Origin: Phymatolithon calcareum
Taxonomy: Eukaryota > Rhodophyta > Florideophyceae > Hapalidiales
Direction of reading: 5' to 3'
Length of the DNA: 64,000 bases
Assembly (NCBI GenBank): GCA_977006965.1
Contig: OZ345352.1
Span: 434,001 to 498,000, forward strand
Shown here one piece after another: positions 41,703-53,500 of this stretch; the first letter of the stretch is position 1, and the number at the start of each line of letters is the position of its first letter. Both the position numbers and the translations under genes were made by a program. The notes under the pieces were generated by a model. It was not told where the DNA came from and searched no databases. It saw only the letters and a list, made by a program, of their open reading frames with translations.

Positions 41703-42297
41703 TCAGATGTAGGATTTGAGCCCGCGTCTGTAGCGATCGATTTGATCGTCTACACTGATGCTCGGAATATCTAGAATGACTCTCTGGAAGTCGTCGTTAA
41801 ACGTGGTAGCATCCTTGAGCTGGTTCCACTTGGCGAGTTTATCTCTGGGAATATTTTCTTTGTTTAGAGTTTCGAAACGAGAGATCAGAGCTTCGAGTAG
41901 CTGGCTCCAGGTTGCGACAATTCGACCGTCTTCGGTTTCTCTGTACACAATCCACCATTCATGAGCTGGACCACGAAGGTAGCTGACGGCGATAGGTAAA
42001 GCCTGGTCGTCAGTCGAGCCGGAAAGGTAGATGTTCATGTGAGTTGCCCAACTTAAAACAGATTCCTTTCGCTTAAAGGGTTCAGGAGACTTGATTTTCG
42101 GTGGTTTGGCTTGGGTGCCGAGTTGCATCTGGGCATTCTGTATGGCAGTCTTGGTTTGATTCAGGTCGGTCTGGAGTGAGGCGATGTTTTGCTGGCATTA
42201 TTGAGCTGTGCCAAAAAGTAGTGGTATGCATTGGCAAGTTCTTGTAGTGTTGGAGGGTTCAGCTGGTTCTGTGGGTTTTGGGGGCTGGGATCCATGT
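41703..42297 (-). pseudogene. gypsy 2 gag
   Basis: Starts MDPSPQNPQNQLNPPTLQEL at 42297; one frameshift near 42.19 kb, then AIQNAQMQLGTQ, FKRKESVLSWATHMNIYLSG and HEWWIVYRETEDGRIVATW, matching the capsid-type Retrotrans_gag pattern (a conserved Trp and the segment ending YRRGLKSYI). Confidence 0.8.
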
Positions 42298-43115
42298 TAC
42301 CGCACAAGAAAAGAAGATTTATTTAGGAAGAGCGGGAAGCTTCAATGATTCCTTGCACAAAGAGTTTGTGCTTCCGACTATCGACGTGCCTACAATTGTC
42401 CTCAGGGCAAGTGAAGGTAAGATCGCAGCACTTGTCGAGCTTTTAGGTAGTCTTGAATTTGTGCTAACGGGTGATGCTGCGGTCTTCTTCTTGCTTCTTG
42501 CACGAGAAAACCTTGCCGCACGGTATGCACAGGAGGGTCTTCTTTGTGTTGCGACGCTTGGGTCCTTGATGACGACGGTGGGTCTTCAGATCGACGTGGA
42601 GTCAGCGATGCGGAGGACCGGGCGTTGAGGAGACGGTTGATGCTCGCGGATAATCCGAGACGCGCAATCAAACTCGCGGTAACGCTGGGTTGTTTCGGGG
42701 AGAAGGCGGTGGACAGGAGCACGAGGGCCCGGGGGTAGGCTGAACGACGGGAGGACAGAGCAGCTCCGGCGTGGGGGAGACGGAGGCTCAGTAGGGATCG
42801 GCGAGGAGGGTTTCGGGGATCTTGGGGTGGAGAGTTCTTGTGAACCGTCCCACGGTTCCGGGGCACGAGGTTCCCAGGTTCTGGACGGCGGCGGTGGAGT
42901 CTTGGGGATGTCCGAGAGTGGGGTCGGAGGGTTGGTGTCGGTGTAGCACGAGGGAGACGGCGTGCGGTTCAAAAGATAACTGGGCCACTGGTGAGCACAC
43001 AAGAAGTGATACTGGTTAGTACTCTGTAACTCGCAATCGCGCACACCGCTGGAAGGGTCGTGGACGACTGGGAGAAGAGAGGCTCAGCAGGAGCGCCAAC
43101 TTACTCTTTGGTCTG
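42298..43115 (-). other. long GC-rich leader of gypsy 2, with possible zinc-finger remnants
   Basis: An unusually long 0.8-kb stretch between the 5' LTR and gag. The minus strand is Pro/Ser-rich (42586-43044), then reads LLCIPCGKVFSCKK near 42.52 kb and, in the same frame but after two stops, FTCPEDNCRHVDSRKHKLF near 42.38 kb, which resemble degenerate Cys/His fingers. It may be a captured host fragment or a lost accessory frame. Evidence is weak. Confidence 0.3.
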
Positions 43116-43133
43116 GGTCCGGTACTACCAAGC

Positions 43134-44550
43134 TGTGGGGTTGTTAAACGCACAAGTTGGCACACTGGCTGTGGTCGCGTTGTTCCCTGGAAAAAAGCCG
43201 AGGGCGCCGCGAAGCGGCAACCTCTATAGAAAAGGAATTGAGGAAATTCACTACATGGCGACCAAAAATTGGCAAAATTCACTACATGGCCATCTCTCGT
43301 CAAATCTACTACTCATGCGTTACGAATACGACAGCGCTCTTTAAGCACGTTTTCGGGTTCATCTGCAACGCTCAAAACACAACAATCCCGCAGTAACCAC
43401 TCCGAAATCATGGAAAAGAAGAAGCTCGTGCTACAGGTGGGCGACTACGCTGGATCAACACGTCGATGGGCAATGTACACCTCGCGGCGAAGCTCAACAA
43501 AAACCCCTGACACTCATCTATAGTCAGCGCACAGCTTGCGCCTTCCGCGTTAACGTCAGCGCGCTCAGCTGTGTCGCATTGAAGAAGAACCATTCAATGT
43601 GACAGTTAGCATCGATTACGGTGCTACATGTTCCTGTCGCCATTCTGAAGAGCACCAATAGCCATGTATCCAACGGCATCACTGCACTTTTGTCCGCCTC
43701 TAGGCGCTTGGTGCAGCATCAGGTGTCGTTCGACCCGAGGAACAAGCACTGGTTCGGGGATGTATGGACGTTGAGAATGCGGGCCAAGCAGCATGCGGAC
43801 AGCACCACGCGTATTGCAGTCACTGGAGACTTGCTCGTACGGGATAATTTAGTGCCGTTTGACCTTGCGGATAAGCCGGACCGCAAGCGCAAGAGGCCTT
43901 ACTTGCGGTCTGAAATGAGGGCCCACAATGTCGTCGAGGCGAAACGAAAACACATCTACAAAGCGGCTCAGTCCATGATTATCGACCTTACCGCCTGCGA
44001 TGACGGAGATGCTGTTTCCGACGAGGGTCTAAACCGTAGAGAGTAGCGCGCGCGATAAATTTTACTGTGCCATAGATTGCTTTGACAAACGGATGAGTGG
44101 CAGTTTTGGCTACAGTGAGCTATGATAGTACGCTTGGCTAGGCGTGAGTAGTAGAGATGGCTAGAGATGGCCATGTAGTGAATTTTGGCATTTTTTGGTG
44201 GCCATGTAGTGAATTTCCTCAGAAAGAATTGGATCAAGAATGACTTGGCAGTATGAGAAATGGATGAATGGAATCTGGAAGCGGCGAAGCGGCATCCTAG
44301 ACCGCCGCAGGCGCCGCTGTAATGCTTACAGTGTAACCACTTGTAAGCTGTGTAAAGCAGCTGTAAGCAGCGGTTCTAGAGTTAGCCCTTGGTGATCCTT
44401 CATGGTGCAAGTACGCATCGAAACCTACGGTACTGTAATGACTGTAATGCTATCTGTAAGTGCTTGCTGTAAATGCAAGCTGTAACGGCAATTTGAAGGG
44501 AGCTAGTCTTATAAGAAATGGAGGATATGATAGTGGTGTTGGATGCCACA
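43134..44550 (-). repeat. gypsy 2 LTR, 5' copy, interrupted
   Basis: Left end TGTGGGG, right end GCCACA (TGTGGC...CCCCACA on the element strand). About 426 bp once the inserted element at 43240-44220 and the duplicated bases are left out. It aligns with 37678-38103 on both sides of the insertion. Confidence 0.9.
43240..44220 (+). mobile_element. Mutator-like element (MULE), 981 bp, non-autonomous
   Basis: Ends are long inverted repeats of about 60 bases: GAGGAAATTCACTACATGGC followed by a second AATTCACTACATGGCCATCTC unit, mirrored at 44160-44220. Flanks carry an imperfect 9-10 base duplication (AAAAGGAATT and AGAAAGAATT); in the two uninterrupted LTRs of the family this sequence occurs only once, giving the empty site. 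Inside is the decayed end of a transposase gene (plus strand, about 43410-44046): a SWIM-type zinc finger start (TCSC near 43628, then a TAG) and a basic tail (LVQHQVSFDPRNKHWFGDVW). The catalytic DDE part is absent, so it is a deletion derivative needing a helper. Confidence 0.8.
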
Positions 44551-44555
44551 AATTT

Positions 44556-47331
44556 GGTGTTTACGAAGAGCAAATCCCAGAACATATTCTTCACTGCATA
44601 ATGTCGAATTTCATTGACTGCTCGTGAAAGGGGCATTGTCGAAGATAACAAAATCAGTTTCCTGATTGCCACGAACTCAGTCCCCAAGTTTGGAGACGAA
44701 GGGACTCACCACACTTGCACAAACGTTCAGTTAGTCGTAGTAGACAGTGAGAACCCTGCATAATCGCCTCTTCTCGCACTGTCCGTTAGTGTCTTCTATG
44801 CGCATGTCGTAGTCCTCTCCGTCTACGCGCAGCGGTTCATTTTGCGTCGAGGTGTAGGTGCATCGGAAACTCCCGTTCAGAAATCTGGAGACAAGCGCGG
44901 TCCTTCCTAGAGCATGGGTGCTGATTAGGACTATAGTGACGGGGAATTGGTACGGGCTAGCAGGCAGGGCGATAAAGCCGCCCGGCGGACGGATGGTGAC
45001 CAGGTTGTAGTCTTTGGTTGATTCATGATCTATATTCAGCAGCTCTCCAGATGCACATACTTGTGGTTACATTTTTAAGGTGCTTGGAGACGAACAGTGC
45101 GGCGTGCTGAACGCATTTTGACGCAATACAGTACAGTTTCATACGCTATTGTTCATTCTGCTTCGAAGGACAAGCGGGGCATCCTTGAGCAACGTGAGTA
45201 AATTACTGAAGGTATATTATCGAAAGCTTTTCAAATTTCATACAATACACCCCTTCCTGCCACCAGCACCACAAACTATTCTCCCTGTTTCCCACACCAA
45301 CAGATACGTCTTCACAAGAACTCAGAACAAGACTTCCTTCTCACTGAAACTAAACCCTTGGTTGCCACTGTAGCTAAAGCTGCGCGAAGAAAGACATGAA
45401 AAGGCCGATGGGTCGAGCGGAGAAAGGGATGCCATATAAAAGTGGCTATCGCTATGTCAAAGGGTCTACGGCACGAGAGCGAGACATATCATCGGAAATC
45501 GAATCATCTTCGAGATGGCAGAGGACGTCTTCAAAGGATAACGGAATTGAAGAAAGTAATTCTTTACACTGCGTCGCTTCCTGAGTGTTGTTATTGTTCA
45601 GCTTCTGAGGAAGCGTCTGTATGCTAAAATACATTCACATATATTTCATTTCTGGAATATCATTTTCAATTTACAGAACGATTTTGCTATCTGGTTAGAA
45701 ATTCTTTGAGTAAATTGGCTAAATCACCAGAAAAGTCGTAAAGCTAGGCTAAATATTGACTCAATCCGAAACTATTACTCATCCTTTCCGTGGAACTCTA
45801 AGGGGTGAAATGCCACTCGAGGTCTCCGAAGAGGTCGACAGCTATATCCTACAGGGGAACGACGGCGGGAAACAAAGTCAAAGGTGTGGTATTGCGGCAC
45901 AAGCGCACCCATTCCCGGCACACAGAGTACAGTTTCACATTGCATCGTAACACGCGGGAGCCATGGCAAGCCAGCAAAATCACTGCGCAGGGAGACGAAC
46001 ACTTTCGGACCGCCGACGTGTCTCGCTACGAGGGTATGGCGCTAGAGGTGGAGCAGCTGTGCCTGGAGCAACGCTACAAGAACGGCTTCCTGGCTACGGC
46101 CCAGGTGTGCCGCTCATCAGTTAAAAGTCGTTTGCAGACATCGGCAACGGCAGTGTGCCAGCGCACACTGCGGATAGTTCCGATGTCGGAAACCTGCACC
46201 ATTCTGCACAATGACGTTGCGAAAGTTAATGCACTGCAAATTGATACTCTGCACATAAATCTGAATAGCATTGATAGTACTCAATGCTCTCTGCAGGGAG
46301 ACGACTCTGCACTGCTGGGAGTGGCCATCACGCGCACTCGCCACAGTAGTGACATTCTCACGCACCGGGTCGATGGCGCGACGACTTGCCGCAAACACCT
46401 TGCCAACCTTGAGCCGCGTCGAACGCACTTCAACACATTCACTTCTAAGTTCACGCTCTAGCCGGAGCGCCTCGCAGCCGCGCACAGGGTCGTCGACCAT
46501 GGCGGCATCCGCGATGGCCTCGCCGGCCGCGTCTATACTGTACGGTTGCTTCAACTGCCGGCGTCGCGGTGTGATGCCGGCCAGATTATCGCTGAAGCGA
46601 ACGAAATCGCTTCTGCTCGGCGCAATGCGGCTGGTCGTATTAACTACCTCGGCCGGCGACGCGTGCGGTCTTGAGAACGACGCCGCGAAGATTGACTTCG
46701 CAGAAAGCGACGGTTGATGAATCGAAGAAATTTTACCAGGATCTTGCTAATGTCGAATGGGTCGATCGTCTACTGTTGAGGAAATTTCATCGCAACCCCA
46801 AGTATCAGCGTGCTTTCGAGGCACTTCTGATGTTCAGAAACTCCGACCAGTCGTATCACTTGCTACCGGTTGTACTCACTGTGAACTATATAGTGCTATG
46901 ATATTACAAATTTGCCGTGGATTGCATGCTTTCAAAGTGCGTGCTGAGCACTTTTGCGTAATCCGCGAATGTTGTCGAGCATTTTATTGGTACGCCTGCG
47001 GTTGCCGCGGACAATATAACTTAACTTGTGCGAACAACTTCACTGTATTGTCCGGAGACTCTACAGCCAGCTGCATTGCGACACCGTTCTTATTTCTTAA
47101 CTCCAAATAAGCCTTCACAGCACAGGAATTTAAATAGTTTAACCGCCACCAAACTCGCATATCGGCACTGTGTATACACCCGTCGATCTCTTGTACCATC
47201 CATCTTTTCCAGCAAGAAGCCTTTGCGTTCAGGAAAGAGGCAACTCTCTTCCGCACACCACCATGCTGAACTCTTCCGTGTCATACTCTTCATTGTCCTA
47301 GTCATTGACTAACGAAGCCGAGTAAAAACGC
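44556..47331. other. mixed decayed sequence, no recognised gene
   Basis: GC-rich part at 45.8-46.7 kb has overlapping frames on both strands (plus 45805-46461 and 46271-46717; minus 46554-46117), none of a known family. Plus frame 46671-46901 (KKFYQDLANVEWVDRLLLRK) reads as protein but is short and unrecognised. Confidence 0.35.
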
Positions 47332-47901
47332 ATGTGTCACGTAGCCACAGCAGTTCCCATGGTCGAGCGCTTTCACTCGAACGGCAGTCGCATTTCGGTA
47401 CGCAAGGCGGCCAGTATTTTCGGTCTATCCAAGTCTACCTTGCACCGATATATTCAAGCCAACAGAGGTATCAGAACTCCGCGACGTCGCGCCAGAGGTT
47501 CAAAGCGCAGTCGTACGGCGCAGCTAGAAAGGCTTTGGTTCCCATTTCTGCTTTCCACGGACGCGAAAGCATCTAAAGTTAAGGTTCTTGCTTTCTTGCA
47601 TGACTTTCCAAAGCCTTACCCGTTGAAATTTTACAATGTTTTTCTGGTGGAGGTAGAATGGTCGGTCAATCCAAGACATCCACAGATTCCTGCCCTAGAG
47701 CTCCCGAACACGAGGTCAAATTTCCTGTTGGGCGACAATGTCTGTCTGCCTGCTTGCCGGAAACTGCCTGCCGCACTGCCCCCGCTCCCGACATGCATTC
47801 AGAGATTTATCTCCCGATGTCATGCTGGGCTTCGCACTGCAGTCTCCGGTAAAGGTCACACGCGAGTGACTGTCAGCCATGCGCGCGCACTGAGACGATA
47901 G
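47332..47901 (+). CDS. HTH-containing protein, probably transposase N-terminal region
   Basis: A 189-codon frame. Residues about 10-45 contain MVERFHSNGSRISVRKAASI then FGLSKSTLHRYIQANR, a helix-turn-helix of the Psq/CENP-B type used by pogo-like and related DDE transposases to bind their ends. An Arg-rich segment follows (RTPRRRARGSKRSR), then a weak hydrophobic region and a low-quality tail, so only the first 70-110 residues look conserved. No catalytic region was found downstream, which suggests a truncated copy. Confidence 0.4.
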   Translation: MCHVATAVPMVERFHSNGSRISVRKAASIFGLSKSTLHRYIQANRGIRTPRRRARGSKRSRTAQLERLWFPFLLSTDAKASKVKVLAFLHDFPKPYPLKFYNVFLVEVEWSVNPRHPQIPALELPNTRSNFLLGDNVCLPACRKLPAALPPLPTCIQRFISRCHAGLRTAVSGKGHTRVTVSHARALRR

Positions 47902-49617
47902 TCTGCGCAATGGCGACACGGAATTCGAGCCCACTCCCTGCAGCGCGACGACAGCCACGAAGGCGGCTCCCCATTAGGCGGATCGGCCGTCATGCCGTCG
48001 CCGTGAGCGCGCAATATGCGAGCACATGTTAGACAGCGGCGAACGGGGTTCTACCACTGCACTAAAACATTAGCAGAAAACTGCTAATGTAGACGTCTTG
48101 TAACCATCCATACATGAGCGCGGTGGAAGCATACTGCACGGTATTAGTTCATGCGCAAGTCACTCTTTTAGATATGGTGCAAAACGTTCGGACATCTGTA
48201 AATACGTTTTACCTATTTTCGATCTGTAATACTGCTATACCGCACCGCATTGCTGTGTACACGCATCATGTCATGATAAGCCCCTTGTAGCCATTGAATT
48301 TGCTTCTGTGAAAATATTGAGGTCGAAAAATACCGAGACAGGATGCAAGATGCTCATTTTACATCTGAGAGTTTCAAAGATCCAACACGTTTCTTTGCAA
48401 AATATCTATGAACACAAATGACATTTTCCTTGCGAAGAAGTATCGGCAGAATTAGAGTTTCGATAAACAACAGTAGATCTTCTACGTTCTGATATTGTAG
48501 TACCAGACTGGTACATACCCGGAGACCACGGCAGATCATTTCTCGATATATCTCATAATCGTCTCTGTGCGTTCAATAGTAGCGTAAACCGCAGACATTG
48601 CAAATTTGGGGCCTAATACCGCTCCGGGCCCCAAAATAATCTCTCAGACTGTCAATTTGCTCACTAAACAAGTCCCCAGATTCGATATTTTCAGATTTAT
48701 AATAACGCGGTCTCGCCATATCGCCTCAAGAACCCGTTCTCAAGATTCTTGATCCCCAAAAAGCTCAGTTATCATGAAGCCGAAAAACTTTTATATCATG
48801 CCATCTCCGCTTGTGTTTTACGAAAATAGGAGGCAGCTTCATAACATAACCGAAACCAATGCCAACCCATTTCGCGTTCTATTAATGTGGTTTTTTCATT
48901 CTTCTTCAAAACGTTACACGTGAAGCTCCCAATGATAATCTTGCAAAAGTCAATGAGTGATGATGTCTAGGTTCCACTTGCGAAAAAATTGAAGACTGAG
49001 ATTCTGACTTAAATAGATTGACAATTTCTGATAAGGTAGTATCTTCCTATAGTTTTTATTTGCACTCGTACTAGTTTTCCTTCGCTTCCGTTATATCCAA
49101 CTGCGACTGCATGGCTTTGGTATCCAGCTTTAGTCGATTTTACAACTAACTGATAGGGACACATGGATACGACTCAACCTGCACCACACGACGACAAAAA
49201 CGTTTACCGTCCAGACACTAACGACCTTAGCCTTTCTCACTGTATGAAGCTTCATTAATATAAAGCAAAAATACATAAGAGAGCCTCGACACGAACTGTA
49301 GAAACGAGATACCCTATCTTGCATGCCTCACAACTCTAAAGATGAAACCATCCGAGATTTTCTGCTTTCCCGTTCTATCTTGTTCTTAATCACTATTCTT
49401 CGCGTCTATTAATGTTGGAAAGAGAATAGTTAGAAGTGAACAAGCTGAGATGTTTACGGCACACATTGTCAAGAATTATTTATTATATATAATCTGCAAA
49501 GTTTAAAATATGAAGTTGTCTAATGAAGAGAAGTACTAATTCCAATGATCAAATGAGAAGGCGTGTTAAGTTGCACAATGAAATGCAGTGTTACGTTTTC
49601 TACTTATCAAGTTAGCG
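47902..49617. other. AT-rich intergenic stretch, no gene seen
   Basis: Only short frames. A small hairpin (CATTAGCAG/CTGCTAATG) lies at about 48067-48088. Confidence 0.5.
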
Positions 49618-49840
49618 GTCACAGAACCTGACGAACGTTGGCCAAGCATTTCGAACATCTCGTCCAAGTAAAAGTCACAGAACTTGATGGATTTTATCCA
49701 ATCATTTCGACGATCATGTCAAATTAAAAGTCAATGAACTTGATGAATGTTGTCCAATTTCTTCGATAATCCCGTCCATTTAAAGATCATTGAACCTGAT
49801 AAATTTGGTCCAATCATTTCGACGATCGCGTGTAATTAGA
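49618..49840. repeat. minisatellite, four units of about 56 bp
   Basis: Units start at 49618, 49674, 49730 and 49785, each opening GTCACAGAAC or a variant (GTCAATGAAC, GATCATTGAAC), with CCAATCATTTCGACGATC in the middle and AATTAAAA at the end. Units differ by 15-25 percent by eye, so the array is old. Confidence 0.85.
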
Positions 49841-49967
49841 TATGAAGAAATGTAGGTATCATATCTGGACATTCTGGTACATAACATAACTAAGGTTATG
49901 GAATATCAAATATGAAGCGAATAGAATACTTAACGTTTTGACAATTATTACGTGATAGTGCTCGATT

Positions 49968-50395
49968 ATCGGCGCACTATCTTCCCGCTCGCGCAGAGAT
50001 ACTCCCTTGATAACATCGGAAAGTGCTCATAAACACGCGGAGATTGGTATTAAGCGCGTAATTCTGAGATAGCGGGAAGCTGCTGCGCCAGAAGTCGAGC
50101 GTTGTGCTCATAAATAATTAAAAATAGGATTACATAATTAGGCCTGACAAATCGGAGTTCAAATTTTATGAATGCTATGCTCTCATAAATTTAGGGACCT
50201 ATTTTATAATTATAATTTGGGTCATTGCCCGATTTCTGGCGCACCATTTTCCCGTTCGCGCACACTTGCGGGCCTGGTACCGTTGGAAAGCTCGCATCAG
50301 GACACTTCTAAAGGTACAAAGGAAGTGTGTCTGCAAAACCGAAACGTTTGTGCCAAAGTTCGCGCGTCATACAAAAAAACAAATAAAAAATAGGA
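49968..50395 (+). repeat. two tandem copies of a dispersed repeat of about 170 bp
   Basis: Copy one starts CGGCGCACTATCTTCCCGCT near 49973 and ends TTAAAAATAGG near 50128; copy two starts TGGCGCACCATTTTCCCGTT near 50230 and ends AAAAAATAGG near 50393. Further partial matches to the start are at about 55267, 58628 and 37040. GC-rich head and A-rich tail suggest a SINE-like or regulatory repeat; no polymerase III boxes seen. Confidence 0.45.
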
Positions 50396-50599
50396 ATCTT
50401 TTTTTGATCGAACTGGCCGAGATACTATTTTTCAAAAACGCATCCCCTGCAACCCCCCTTCCACAGGGGGAAAGTTTCCTACATCCCGATCGCCCACTCG
50501 TGTTGAAAATCAATTAAATTTTCCGGCCGCGGCCAGTTCGCGCACCCGGAAAGAGTATACAGCATGTCTACAACACAAACACAATTGGCCTAATTGTCT

Positions 50600-53500
50600 A
50601 TGCGCCTAATTCATCAACTCAAACAGCGATACAGGCGCCTTCAGATTGTCGCGCAACAGCTTGTCTGCCACGTCATTTGCCGTCTTCATCTGTCCGCTTC
50701 TCAATGCAGGAAGAGCATTACACATCAACCACCTCGAAAGAGAATCCCCATAACAGAAGAGGACCAGTTTTGTAATCGACTTGAAACGGCACACATCCTG
50801 TCTCCCCTACTCGCTTACATTATGTACATTCCTTCTTCAAACTTCTTGCATGAAACATTGCTTGCATCTTGAATACTGCGACGCCTGCACAGACTGCAGA
50901 AAATCGCACGTGTTCGTCCAGTGTCCGGGTTTCATGCAAGGAAAGCACGAAAGTATTGTATACCTGCACCACTCCGTGTTTCAGCTCCGCACGTCCTTTT
51001 GCGTTACGCGCCCATACGCGGCGGGTTCCTCGCGGTACTCTCTGCTCAAGCACGTCATTAAAAAGACAAGCGATGCAGTATTTGAACAGCATGGACTCTA
51101 TTCCGTATTCCCACATCTGCGATCGTTAGGCATACAGCAAGCCTTCTCGCTCCTCCTCAACTGGCCGATTCACACCTAGCAATCGCAAGCTATATTTCTA
51201 CTACAAAACACCTCTTCAGCGTTCCCATACTTCTATCCGCAAGACGCACGACGTTTAAACAAAGGTTGGGCCTGCACGGGTCTCCGCGAATCACTTCAAG
51301 TCCGTCCACAGCTACTTCGCATACCAGTGCAATGCGCTCCAGCATTTCTCGCGGTGGTGTTGCCGTCAGCAACACCCGTTGACAGTCAACGCTGAGATCC
51401 GCCATGCTCTGCATTCTTACAATGCTCGCGCGGTACGTGTGCAAAAAAAGCCGAATTTGTGCCTCGTCGATCGCAATGCGGTAAAATTTCCTTCACTGCT
51501 CAAAAAGGCTCTTATACCATGCAGCTCAGGACAACCGATCTCCTCCGGTGCGAGAAGAAGAGTTTTCCTCATGCCGCTTCTGTACTCAGTATACTGACCT
51601 AGGTGTTGCAGACAGATACCTGTGCGCACAAGACGGTTCATCGTCTCGTGCAGAAGCGGATGCAGCGCCGACACCCACATATTTACTTCACCCTCGTACA
51701 GAATAGGCCCCATGACAGCCGCTGTCTTTCCGCACTTGGTAGCTAGAATGACAGCAACATCCGATCTTCTTGCAGCCACCGCCTTCATGGCAAACTTCTG
51801 CTCCGCTGATCGGAATTCGAATGTAGCATTTCTTGTCACCTTGCGCAGCGTCTTCGTTGCATCAAACCCATTCTCCCCATAACGTTCAGTAGGAGCTGCT
51901 TCTAAGGATAATACGGCAGTCCCGGTTATCGACAGGCTCCGGATTACAATTAAAGCCAGAACCACATCCTCTTGACCGTGTCACTGACCCGGTCTGCCAA
52001 AACATCCGCCAACACTTCCAGCTGTGGTTCAATCATATCTTTCCCCCCCCCTCTCCCGTTCCTGGAGTGCTCTTCTCACCATCTCCAGATCGGAGAGCCA
52101 TCTCCTTTCGCAACCTAATGTCCGTCTGCCACTCATAGGACGCGAGACGGAATATCTCCACAACTTTCTCGTCTAATTCAACATATTAATAACCGAGTCG
52201 ACTTGATTGAGCGTAAAGCAACGATACTGTCCTTAAAGATTGACCAGAGTTCAAAACCGCGATCTGGTCAACGCCGTCATTACCGTCGACAATATCTTCT
52301 CCTTCCGGGCCTTCGCGAGCCAAGCACTTCGAAAAGTGAGACTCCCGACCCTTCATAATCACGTAAACGCGCTACTAGTGACGGTAGTGGGAGAAACTCA
52401 GAGGAAAGTTGTACTTAACAAACACACTTCCGATGGGTTCAGCGACCTCTTCAGGCTTCAACACTCCGAAACAGACACTGTCCCGGAGAATCCTCGGCTC
52501 TCGCAGTATGGCTTCTCTTTCTGCACTACCGGGAACTTCTGCCGACTCCTCCTTCATCTCTGCATACTGCACGATGACAGCTTGCGAAAGCAGTACAAAC
52601 GCCTTGAACAAAAATGACGTCTCCTCCTCCAGATGCCGCGATATAAAAAGGAATAACGCATGAATCGACTCTTTTTGAACATCGAATTGATCTACACCTC
52701 TTTGCCCACGAAGAAGATGTCACGTTTGCTACTAGGAGTGTTCCGCAGTCGCATACTACAGATCTCCGTGCCGGGGCAAAGCCCTCCAGCGCCGAGGTGC
52801 AGTTTCGTCAGAAACATTGAAACTAGGTTTCTTTCCGCTTTAGTCCAAGCATCCAACTCGGTTGCCGATAAGCACTGTACCACCTCTTCATAGATTCACC
52901 AATTACACCGACTCACAAACTCGGCGTTCCGCACGTCAGGCAGGGCCCAGTAGCTTGGCACCAAATTGATCCCGTCGTTCACCATCGATTAGCACTCTTC
53001 ACGAAACCTCGGTGTGAGCACCTTCTCTTTCACCAAATCAACAAAGATTGCCTTCTGAACTTCCCTCTGTTCTGAACGCGCAGTATGTCCGACTGAAGGC
53101 ACAATACGTTTCGAAACGTCCACATTGTCCCGATTTTCCTCATCGTTCACATGGTCGGCCGATACCTCGATTCATTCCATAATACCCCGCACCGACTATG
53201 AACTCCACTTTTGCCGAACAATTTTCTACACGAACAGAGGCGCATATCGACCGCATGTCCACGAACACGAACAATCCGACTTTCTCCCCAGTGCTCATCG
53301 CCGATCGCATCTCCACTTCCCCCTCTTCACGCCTCTCTTCGTCACAGTACTTTCGCATCTCCAGAAGAGCACAGCACGACGCCGCGAATAGAAGTCCAGT
53401 CACTTCCGGTGCAACATGACGTCCTTCCTTGAAGTGCAAGCGGTCCATCGTCTTACGGCCAACACACATAAAGGCGGCCACGGTGAGAGAGAATAGCATG

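Larger units (their letters stand above)
37678..44550 (-). mobile_element. gypsy 2: Ty3/gypsy chromodomain retrotransposon with a split 5' LTR
   Basis: Minus-strand element bounded by two LTRs (37678-38103 and 43134-44550) and by an AATTT target duplication (37673-37677 and 44551-44555). Gene order: gag with zinc knuckle, protease, reverse transcriptase, RNase H, integrase, chromodomain. The polypurine tract is TTAGGGGGCAGGGATT just upstream of the 3' LTR (about 38104-38120), and a primer-binding site candidate, TTGGTAGTACCGGACC, is at about 43116-43131. Many frameshifts make it inactive. A Mutator-like element of 981 bp later landed in its 5' LTR. A solo LTR of the same family is at 56.3 kb. 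Confidence 0.93.

Noticed and set aside
42278-42628. 116-codon plus-strand frame in the gypsy 2 leader
   Set aside because: Starts over the gag ATG on the opposite strand; considered a shadow of the leader.
45805-46717. Overlapping frames of 218 and 148 codons on the plus strand and 145 on the minus
   Set aside because: GC-rich stretch with open frames in three phases and no family signature in any; cannot decide that one is real.
49618-49840. CRISPR array
   Set aside because: Tandem units without unique spacers, in eukaryotic DNA; it is a minisatellite.
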